DNA of 12,436 nucleotides from NCBI GenBank assembly GCA_964598025.1, contig CAZRAU010000096.1:1-12436 (forward strand), given 5' to 3'. The notes below the pieces were generated by a model. That model made no database searches and was not told where the DNA came from. It worked only from the letters and a program-made list of their open reading frames with translations. Positions 1 to 6,446 of this stretch are shown here, piece after piece. Made by a program: the position numbers and the translations under genes. The stretch is from JALGWN01 sp964598025. GTDB lineage: Bacteria; Arandabacterota; Arandabacteria; Arandabacterales; Arandabacteraceae. Every line of letters begins with the position of its first letter. Positions within the stretch are counted from its first letter, which is position 1.

Positions 1-44
1 GCATGGCGTTGGTCCATCCCGCGGCGACGGCTGGTCTTGCGTAG

Positions 45-175
45 CGTCGGGGTTCCATCCCCGACGGGTATTGCTTCGCTCGGCGCTGTGTCGCTGTTCA
101 GCACGGCATTCGCTGCTCCACGAGCGCCTTCGCCCCGCCTCCGTTTTGGGGCGCCGGGCCTCCTTGCCCGACGCC
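45..175. repeat. REP/BIME-like palindrome cluster
   Basis: This 3' flank of the kinase gene holds several GC-rich inverted repeats and no credible gene. Hairpin 1 is a perfect 8-bp stem (45-52 CGTCGGGG, loop TTCCAT, 59-66 CCCCGACG). Hairpin 3 is a 10-bp stem with one mismatch (150-159 GGCGCCGGGC, loop of 6, 166-175 GCCCGACGCC). A 6-bp stem (131-136/148-153) overlaps it. Read on the minus strand, hairpin 3 starts with GGCGTCGGGC and shares GCGTCGGG with hairpin 1 read on the plus strand, so the two look like related units in opposite orientation, as in BIMEs. No T-tract follows any stem, so an ordinary intrinsic terminator is less likely. Whether the element is repeated elsewhere in the genome cannot be seen here. 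Confidence 0.5.
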
Positions 176-194
176 GTGCCGCGTCGCTGCGCAC

Positions 195-2747
195 TTACTT
201 CTGCGTGGCGATGGCGGCCGAAACCTCCTCGATATGCCTGTGTATCCCGTGAACGTAATAAGGCGTGAGGTTCCAGGCGTACTCGAGCACCTCGAGCGCC
301 TCCTTGCACTTGCCCTGTTTGAAATACCCCCAGCCCTGTGTGTCGAGATAATCGGGATTATCAGGCGATATCTCCAGTGCGCGTGCGGCAAGCCTCAGGC
401 CCTCGGCTACGTCCACATCTTTATCAATGAGGAAATAGGCCAGATCGTTGAGGGCCCCGTCGTCCTCCGGGTCCATCTCTACGGCCTGCCGGTAGCACTC
501 CTCGGCCTTGGCCGGATCACCCGCGTCGGCATAGACATAGCCCATGGTGGCCGTGAGGCGCGCCTCGGACCAGCCTTGCTCTTTGCGCTTGGGCCGCCAT
601 TGTCTCAAGTAGACTCCCGCCCGGGTCGTATCCCCCAGCGCAAGATATGAAGTGGCCAGGCCCCGTAAGACGAAGAGGTTATCCGGCGACAGCGTCAGTG
701 CCTCTTCATAGAGCTCTATCGCCCGCCTGGGCTTGCCGACCTTGTGATATGCCGTCCCCAGGTGGTAGTACACCCAGACCCATTGCCAGGTGCTTCCCCA
801 TTGGCGGCTGAGCTCGAGGGCCTTCTCCAGAGGCGGTATGGCCTGGTCGTACTGCTCGGTTTTGATATATGTGTATCCGACATTGAACCAGACCCAGCGC
901 AACTGCGGGTCGATCTCGAGAATCTTCTTGTACCATCTTATGACCTCGTCCATCTTGCGGTCGAAGCCGGCCCTCACGGCCTCCAGGATCAATTGGGACT
1001 TGTATGGGACCTCGTTCTTGCGGCTGTATGCCTTGTCAAACCAGTACTTCGCCTCGTCCATCCGCCCGATGTTCCAGAAAACGATCGCCATGTGGGCCTG
1101 GGCGGTTGTGAAGTTGGTATCGATCTCCACGGCCCGGGTGAAGGATTCGATCGCGGCCTGATAATCCGACGCGATGAAAAGGCTCCGGCCCTCGACATAG
1201 TGCCGGTAGGCCTCGACCGAGGAGGTCAAGACATCGCTCAAGGGGTAATCCGGATCCTCAGCAAAGGCCTTGATCTCCAGATAGTCTTTGACATGATCCG
1301 AGAGCGTCTCGGCCATCTCGAAGAAATCGGTCTGGGCATCACCCTCGACGAGGTCGGATCTTATGACTTCCCCGCTTCGCGTGTCCAGCATCTTTACCTG
1401 TATGCGCAGCTTCTCGCCGGCCTTGAGGATGTTGCCCAGTATGAAGGTCTTGACCTTGGCCTTGGCCGCAATCTCAAGGCCGGCGGATGCCGCAATCTGA
1501 CCGGATGCTCCGCCGCCCATACTCGCGACGATATCGGCCAGCGTGCGGCCGTCCAGGACGTAGAGGTCCCGTGAGGAGGAAAGGGCGGTCACCAGGAGTT
1601 CGGGGATGCCATCCTTCCACATGTCATATTCCGGATCGCCGGTAAGGTTTTCGAAAGGCATGATGGCAACGGAATTGTGCTGGGTAATCTTGAAGGGCAG
1701 AGTGGGCCCGCGCTTGAAAAGACTCCACATCCCCGCTGCCACCGCCACGGCCGCCACGACCGCGACCACAACATAGCCGAGCCTGCGGCGGGCAGGCCTC
1801 CGCATGGCTTCCTCCACGGCGATAAGGTGGGACGGCGTGGAAGGCACCCGTCCGGCCTCAAGCGCCGCCTTGAGATTCCTAAGGTCGCCGAGCATGGCCT
1901 CAGCCGTCTGGTAGCGTCGGTCGGGGTCTTTTGCCAGGGCCTTGCCCACGATAAGGGCCAGCGCCCCGGGCACATCCTCTCTCAGCGCCCCCACAGGCTC
2001 AGGGTCCTCACTAATGATGGAGTAGATTACAGCCTGGTCATAGGCCCCCTTGAAGGGCCGCTCGCCGGTCAGCATGTGGTAGAGCACCACTCCCAGCGAC
2101 CAGATATCGGTCCTCTGATCCACCTTGACCCCACGGGCTTGCTCCGGCGACATGTAGGCCACCGTCCCCACGGTGCTTCCCGCTTTGGTGATGTCCGCCT
2201 GGCCCGCCAGCTTGGCAAGGCCGAAATCCATCACCTTTGCCTGTCCCCTGGGGGTCACCACGATATTGGAGGGCTTTATGTCCCGATGGACGATACCTTT
2301 CCCGTGGGCCTCGGCCAGACCGTCGGCCACTTGTATGGCCAGGTCCAGGGTTGCTTCGATCTCCAAGGGCCCGCGATCGATCCTGGCTTTTAAGGTCTCG
2401 CCTTCGTAATAGGCCATGGCGATAAACATCTGGCCTTCAGCGGTCTCGCCGATCTCATGGATGGTGCAGATATTGGGATGGTCCAGGGCGGAGGCGGCCC
2501 GCGCCTCCAGGATGAAGCGCTCCTTGGCCTGGCTGTCGCGGGTGAGATCCGGGGGTAAGAGCTTCAAGGCAACATTCCGCTGGAGCTTCATGTCCTCGGC
2601 CTTATAGACAACCCCCATGCCGCCACGGCCGAGCTCTTCTATGATGCGGTACTTGTCGGCAAACGTGCCTTCCAAGAGTTGATCCCTCTCAAGGCCGCTG
2701 GGAGGCCGGCACTCCCGCAGCCAAGCGTCCCGGTGGGAGGGAATCAC
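195..2747 (-). CDS. membrane Ser/Thr protein kinase with extracytoplasmic TolB-N/FlgO-like segment and TPR repeats
   Basis: An 850-residue Hanks-type (PknB-like) kinase that phosphorylates Ser/Thr on cytoplasmic targets. The N-terminal catalytic domain (about 33-296) is intact: Gly loop GRGGMG (40-45), ATP-binding Lys62 in VALK, alpha-C Glu81, catalytic loop HRDIKPSN (154-161), DFG (174-176), and MSPE (199-202) closing the activation segment. A basic stretch (RRPARRR, 316-322) precedes one transmembrane helix (about 324-344). The remainder should be outside the inner membrane: first a segment starting SVAIMPFENLTGD (359 on), like the TolB-N/FlgO-like domains common in such kinases, then roughly seven or eight TPR units (about 510-845). 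No PASTA repeats are present. The start is GTG. No ATG exists upstream before the in-frame stop, and a weak GGAAG lies 8 nt upstream. TTG at codon 25 (2673-2675), behind GAGAGGG, is an alternative start. It reads divergently from the next gene. The TPR region suggests sensing or scaffolding; the ligand is unknown. Confidence 0.93.
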   Translation of the reverse strand: MIPSHRDAWLRECRPPSGLERDQLLEGTFADKYRIIEELGRGGMGVVYKAEDMKLQRNVALKLLPPDLTRDSQAKERFILEARAASALDHPNICTIHEIGETAEGQMFIAMAYYEGETLKARIDRGPLEIEATLDLAIQVADGLAEAHGKGIVHRDIKPSNIVVTPRGQAKVMDFGLAKLAGQADITKAGSTVGTVAYMSPEQARGVKVDQRTDIWSLGVVLYHMLTGERPFKGAYDQAVIYSIISEDPEPVGALREDVPGALALIVGKALAKDPDRRYQTAEAMLGDLRNLKAALEAGRVPSTPSHLIAVEEAMRRPARRRLGYVVVAVVAAVAVAAGMWSLFKRGPTLPFKITQHNSVAIMPFENLTGDPEYDMWKDGIPELLVTALSSSRDLYVLDGRTLADIVASMGGGASGQIAASAGLEIAAKAKVKTFILGNILKAGEKLRIQVKMLDTRSGEVIRSDLVEGDAQTDFFEMAETLSDHVKDYLEIKAFAEDPDYPLSDVLTSSVEAYRHYVEGRSLFIASDYQAAIESFTRAVEIDTNFTTAQAHMAIVFWNIGRMDEAKYWFDKAYSRKNEVPYKSQLILEAVRAGFDRKMDEVIRWYKKILEIDPQLRWVWFNVGYTYIKTEQYDQAIPPLEKALELSRQWGSTWQWVWVYYHLGTAYHKVGKPRRAIELYEEALTLSPDNLFVLRGLATSYLALGDTTRAGVYLRQWRPKRKEQGWSEARLTATMGYVYADAGDPAKAEECYRQAVEMDPEDDGALNDLAYFLIDKDVDVAEGLRLAARALEISPDNPDYLDTQGWGYFKQGKCKEALEVLEYAWNLTPYYVHGIHRHIEEVSAAIATQK

Positions 2748-2801
2748 CCACCCGGCTTCCGGCTGAACTACAGCTTGGTTGTCTCTAGCGCTCCCGCTCG
2801 A

Positions 2802-2816
2802 AGTACATCATGTACT
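2802..2816. promoter_or_regulatory. inverted repeat AGTACA-TCA-TGTACT (candidate operator)
   Basis: A perfect 6-bp inverted repeat with a 3-bp centre lies in the kinase 5' leader, about 17-31 nt downstream of the start point predicted from the kinase promoter. It could be a repressor site or a small mRNA hairpin. Adjacent is a 10-mer, ATCTGTGAGT on the minus strand (2814-2823), that recurs in the serpin promoter. No regulator gene is visible. Confidence 0.35.
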
Positions 2817-2839
2817 CACAGATCTCTCCAGCGACGTCG

Positions 2840-2869
2840 ATTATATGGCAAGTGCCCGCCGGTAGTCAA
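2840..2869 (-). promoter_or_regulatory. sigma-70-like promoter of the kinase gene
   Basis: Read on the minus strand, TTGACT (2864-2869, 5/6 match to the -35 consensus), an 18-nt spacer and TATAAT (2840-2845, 6/6 match to the -10 consensus). The predicted start point is near 2833, giving a leader of about 86 nt before the GTG start. In GC-rich DNA a perfect -10 with a near-perfect -35 is unlikely by chance, so this is the strongest promoter in the window. Confidence 0.65.
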
Positions 2870-2939
2870 AGGTTTTGCCGAGCGGCCACGATATCCGCGG
2901 TCCCACATGACACGTTACGCTATTGGCGAAAGCGAAGGC

Positions 2940-2968
2940 TTGACGCTCAAGCAGATCCGTGGTAGACT
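2940..2968 (+). promoter_or_regulatory. sigma-70-like promoter of the cysteine-rich secreted protein gene
   Basis: TTGACG (2940-2945, 5/6 match), a 17-nt spacer and TAGACT (2963-2968, 4/6 match). A start point near 2975 would give a leader of about 127 nt. The -35 box lies inside an inverted repeat GCTTGA-CGC-TCAAGC (2938-2952), a possible regulator site or a coincidence. The rest of 2748-3101 holds no credible ORF or RNA gene. Confidence 0.45.
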
Positions 2969-3087
2969 CGCTTCGAGCTTTGTGAGATAGCTGCCTTAAG
3001 TTCTCGCGTTCTATGGCTGCTCGGCTAGGGGGCAGGCTGATGATCTTGTTCCGACCACCCAGATCCCGGGCCTTGCATACCCGCATT

Positions 3088-3092
3088 GGAGG
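3088..3092 (+). promoter_or_regulatory. ribosome binding site GGAGG
   Basis: GGAGG sits 9 nt before the ATG at 3102. It fixes the start of the downstream gene, and that start also gives a well-formed signal peptide. Confidence 0.7.
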
Positions 3093-3101
3093 ATCATAGC
3101 C

Positions 3102-6100
3102 ATGACTAAGTGGAGCGTAGTGACAAGCGCAGTTGCATGGTGTCTGGTCATTGGACTTGCGTCGAGTGCCCTGGGTGTTAAGCCCCCGATAAAGCGCCTG
3201 GAAGTGCCCGACCCTCTCACGCGGCAGGCGCGGTTCGCGGGCCCCTTTGTGATCGTGCAGCAGGGAAGTGGCATCACGTGGGTGCGGCCGCATCAGACCA
3301 GTGCCTGCTGTCCCGGCGATCCCGGCGAGGGCCATGGCGGCGAGGCCACCGGCCTGCCGACCGGGCCGGAGACCTGGTGTTTCCAAAACCCGATCGGTCC
3401 CGGTCTCATGGGGGCACCGGCGGCCGGGAGTGTCAGCGACACCTGCGGCTGCAACTCCCCCTGGGATGTGCTTTGCTTCAAGCACGTAGATGTCCGGAGC
3501 CTGCCGTCTCAGATGGGCATCAACTTCTGGCACCTTGATACCTACAGGACCGATGAGCGGGCTTACTGCGGCGACTATGCCCTTTGGTGCGGCTCGGATT
3601 CCATCTGGATGGATGGGTATCCCGTTGAGTGCGGCTCGTGGCCTTCGGGCAAGTGCCCCGGCTACGGCAACCAGTGGAACTGCGTGGTCCAACTCCAGCT
3701 CGCCCCCTCGTACGTTACGGCCAATGGCTGCACGCTCTACTTCGATCCCCGGTACGATACCGAGTGCAAGTATGACTATTTCTATGTGGACTTCTTCGAC
3801 GGCTCCGAGTGGGTGACGCTAGCCACCTTCAATGCATCGAGCGACAATCCCGGCTCGGAGTGCGGCCCGGCCACGGGCGGCAACCCCGACTACTGGAATA
3901 ACACCGATTCCGGGCAACCGTTCGCGGCCCAATGGCAGACGCGGCCCGATCCCTACCAGCCTGCCTTCATGGCCGCGATCAATGGCGCCGACCTCGGCAG
4001 CATCACCGAGGCACCGACCTTCAGATGGAGGTTCGTATCCGACCCCGCCTGGAGTGATGCGGACGGCCGTGGGAACACCGACGGCGCATGCTTCGTGGAT
4101 AACGTCTGGGTAGCCTGCGATAACGCCACGTATGTCGAGGACTTCGAAGACAACAGCTATGACACCTTGGCTGCACGCGGCTGGTCTTTCCCGCCCCCCG
4201 ACGGCCTCCTTCAGGCCTGGCATCAGGAGCACGATCCCGACCCGCCGTATGAAGGTGCCGATGGGGGGAGCCGATCGACCTGCGCCCTGGACTCCTCGAT
4301 CGTGTGGCGCGGCCGGCCGATACAGGGCTATCTCGCCGGGCGGCCCTGGAGAAACGGCTGGTTCTACAGGCTCATGTCGCCGGCCATTCCTGTCATGAAC
4401 ACGGGCTGTGTTTTCCAGTATGACATCTATGTGTGTACGATGGACTATACGTGTGACTGCATGGACACCAAGGTGAGGTTCTACAGCGACACCTACGGCA
4501 GGTGGTGCACGTGGCATGACATCGACGGCAGCCTCCTGCAGGGCGGGTGCAACTCGTGGCTCATCAACTTCAATGAGGATGTGACGTCCTTCTACGGCTC
4601 CGACTACGACTCCGTCATGCTCTGCTGGGACCTCATGGACCTCTCCAATCCCGGGGATTTCTGCCGCGGGAAGCACAAGTCCACGGACTTTCTCATGGAC
4701 AATCTGTCGGTCGGGTTCTATGACGACAGCGCGAGCGTCTACAGGGTGCGCGCGATCGACCTCCTTCAGGACACATTCCACGACAGTCTGCCGGCCCACA
4801 ACTCCTTCTTCAGCGCCTATGACCCTGATACGGTCTCGTATTACTCCGGCCCTCCGTATACAAATACCCTCCCCAGGGAGCAGCAGCTTTACTTGAGCCT
4901 GACGGACAAGGATGAAGTGACCGATGTCAGGCTGTATGGGACGCTGGACAGGGGGGACACCTGGATTGATAAGGCCCTTACGCTCGATAGGCCCGTGGAT
5001 CAGGAGCACCCGGAATTCGGCGGTGATTACTATGGTACCTTCCTGCCCGCCGACTTCGGGCTCACGCGTTGGGACAAGGGCACTGAAGTCTGGTACTATG
5101 TGAGGTGCGAGGACGGCACGATGAACGTCTGTTACTTCCCTGCCGAGGCGGATCCGTCCAGCCCGGGCCACACCGGCACCAAAGCGGACTGCCTTGCCTT
5201 TTCGGTTCTGCCCATGATCCCTCCGGAATACAGCGGTACCAGGATCCTCCTGGTGGATGGCGACGGCGGGGATACCTATGACTACGCGACCTGCATGGCC
5301 TCGGACAGCAACGTCAAGCCCCTGGAGGAGATCTATGGAGAGACCCTGAGGGATGCAGGGTATTGTTACGATAGGTATGACATAGGCGGTGCGGGCAGTA
5401 ACGTTCACCTCCAGCCACTTGAATACGGCGCATACGACGCGCTTATCTGGTTTACAGGCCCCACCCACTCATGCGGTCTCTTCGACAAGGAGGCGCAGCA
5501 GGCGATACGCGACTACCTGGACACGGGCGGCAAGGTCGTGCTCTGCGGCGACCGGATTGCATATGACATGTATGTGAACGGAAGCGACTCGCTCGGTGGA
5601 GATTTCCTGGGTGGCATCATGGGCGCATACTACAAGGCCGAGATGGAAGGCGCATTCGATCTTCCCTATCTCTATGCCCAGGCACCCGGCACGGTCAGCG
5701 TATTCGGCACACCCGTCGCGCTTGCGCCCTACGGCCTGGATTCGCTTGCGATCTACAGAGAATGCCCTGAGCTAAAGGAAATGAGCTATGTAGTGACGAC
5801 CGCATCTCCACCGCCGGGTTACACGGCCCAATGCCTGCTCAACCTGCTAAACCCCGACCCGATGTATGATCCCGCCCACATGGCGATCTATACCGAGAAG
5901 GCGATCACAGGCGGCCAGTGCGCATTTGTGGACTTCGACCTTTCGGCGTCGGTTAACCACATGAGGGAAGAATGTGACGGCGTCTCTCCCGGAGGGCTGC
6001 CCGGATTCCTTCCCGGTGCCTATTCGGGCCGCGTGGAGCTTATGCTCACCATCCTCGATGGGCTCTTCGGTTTGGCCCCACCTTACCCCGGTGGTGGTGG

Positions 6101-6413
6101 GGGGGAGGCCGGTACCGCTCCCCGTGAAACCTATCATTGGGCGCTGGGCCAGAACATACCTAACCCCGTTGCGTCCACCACGGAGATCCGGTTCGTGGTG
6201 GCCCGGACCAGCCATGTCTCGATCAAGGTATATAACGCGATGGGCCAGCTGGTGCGGGTGCTTGAGAACAAGCCCATGGAGCCGGGGCGCTATTCGGTCG
6301 GCTGGGACGGCACCAATAGAGCCGGCCAGCATGTCTCCGCCGGGGTCTACTTCTATACCATGCAGGCAGGTGACTTTTCGGCTACCAGGAAGGCCCTTAT
6401 CTTAAGGCACTAA
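3102..6413 (+). CDS. secreted cysteine-rich multidomain protein with C-terminal FlgD-Ig/T9SS-type sorting domain
   Basis: A 1103-residue exported protein of unknown function. Residues 1-25 form a signal peptide (hydrophobic core, likely cleavage after ALG25). About 110-345 and 345-540 look like two beta-sandwich (jelly-roll or MAM-like) segments, each ending in a similar phrase (CFVDNVWV; LMDNLSVGF). About 545-705 resembles an Ig/Fn3-like domain. About 714-980 is an alpha/beta domain opening RILLVDGDGGDTYD, like the GATase/gingipain-type Rossmann-like domains in FCB surface proteins. A five-glycine linker (997-1001) leads to the sorting domain (1018-1103; PNPV, GRYSVGWDGTN, GVYFY). About 36 cysteines occur in the mature chain, suggesting many disulfides. 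No HExxH motif or Cys-His protease dyad was recognised, so a structural or binding role fits better than an enzyme. It stands alone between divergent and convergent neighbours. Domain borders are estimates by eye. Confidence 0.85.
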   Translation: MTKWSVVTSAVAWCLVIGLASSALGVKPPIKRLEVPDPLTRQARFAGPFVIVQQGSGITWVRPHQTSACCPGDPGEGHGGEATGLPTGPETWCFQNPIGPGLMGAPAAGSVSDTCGCNSPWDVLCFKHVDVRSLPSQMGINFWHLDTYRTDERAYCGDYALWCGSDSIWMDGYPVECGSWPSGKCPGYGNQWNCVVQLQLAPSYVTANGCTLYFDPRYDTECKYDYFYVDFFDGSEWVTLATFNASSDNPGSECGPATGGNPDYWNNTDSGQPFAAQWQTRPDPYQPAFMAAINGADLGSITEAPTFRWRFVSDPAWSDADGRGNTDGACFVDNVWVACDNATYVEDFEDNSYDTLAARGWSFPPPDGLLQAWHQEHDPDPPYEGADGGSRSTCALDSSIVWRGRPIQGYLAGRPWRNGWFYRLMSPAIPVMNTGCVFQYDIYVCTMDYTCDCMDTKVRFYSDTYGRWCTWHDIDGSLLQGGCNSWLINFNEDVTSFYGSDYDSVMLCWDLMDLSNPGDFCRGKHKSTDFLMDNLSVGFYDDSASVYRVRAIDLLQDTFHDSLPAHNSFFSAYDPDTVSYYSGPPYTNTLPREQQLYLSLTDKDEVTDVRLYGTLDRGDTWIDKALTLDRPVDQEHPEFGGDYYGTFLPADFGLTRWDKGTEVWYYVRCEDGTMNVCYFPAEADPSSPGHTGTKADCLAFSVLPMIPPEYSGTRILLVDGDGGDTYDYATCMASDSNVKPLEEIYGETLRDAGYCYDRYDIGGAGSNVHLQPLEYGAYDALIWFTGPTHSCGLFDKEAQQAIRDYLDTGGKVVLCGDRIAYDMYVNGSDSLGGDFLGGIMGAYYKAEMEGAFDLPYLYAQAPGTVSVFGTPVALAPYGLDSLAIYRECPELKEMSYVVTTASPPPGYTAQCLLNLLNPDPMYDPAHMAIYTEKAITGGQCAFVDFDLSASVNHMREECDGVSPGGLPGFLPGAYSGRVELMLTILDGLFGLAPPYPGGGGGEAGTAPRETYHWALGQNIPNPVASTTEIRFVVARTSHVSIKVYNAMGQLVRVLENKPMEPGRYSVGWDGTNRAGQHVSAGVYFYTMQAGDFSATRKALILRH
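6099..6105 (+). repeat. G7 homopolymer within a GGT/GGG glycine-linker tract
   Basis: Seven consecutive G follow three GGT codons and sit directly before the sorting domain of the cysteine-rich protein. Loss of one G would shift reading into a frame that stays open to about 6405, replacing the sorting domain with unrelated sequence. A slippage site is possible but only inferred. The run may simply be a glycine linker. Confidence 0.5.
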
Positions 6414-6419
6414 CTGAAA

Positions 6420-6436
6420 GGGGTCAAACTGACCCC
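6420..6436. terminator. hairpin between convergent genes, candidate bidirectional terminator
   Basis: A perfect 7-bp stem, GGGGTCA (6420-6426) with TGACCCC (6430-6436) and a 3-nt loop, fills the 33-bp gap between the stops of the convergent secreted-protein and serpin genes. The T-tracts are weak: ATAGGTGTTTCT on the plus side and TTTCAGTT on the minus side. Position favours termination for both genes. It could also be one copy of a dispersed palindrome. Confidence 0.5.
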
Positions 6437-6446
6437 ATAGGTGTTT

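Noticed and set aside
37..268. Two small plus-strand ORFs at the left edge
   Set aside because: They lie in the palindrome cluster and run into the 3' end of the kinase gene on the other strand. Their Arg/Ala/Pro-rich translations reflect base composition.
2673..2747. N-terminal zinc ribbon on the kinase
   Set aside because: Related kinases often begin with CxxC-type ribbons, but here only one cysteine precedes the kinase domain, and the frame closes at 2808-2810 without adding such a motif.
2748..3101. tRNA, riboswitch or other RNA gene in the divergent gap
   Set aside because: No cloverleaf, conserved riboswitch core or long helix was found. The region is explained by two promoters, short dyads and one ribosome binding site.
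2841..3692. 283-codon minus-strand frame over the divergent promoter region
   Set aside because: It overlaps the 5' end of the secreted-protein gene and both predicted promoters, and its translation matches nothing recognisable.
3819..5468. 549-codon open frame on the minus strand
   Set aside because: It is antisense to the cysteine-rich protein gene, whose signal peptide, domains and sorting domain are convincing. The opposite frame has no recognisable family features.
3102..6413. Immune-inhibitor-A (M6) metalloprotease
   Set aside because: The flanking domain style is similar, but no HExxH zinc motif was seen anywhere in the protein.
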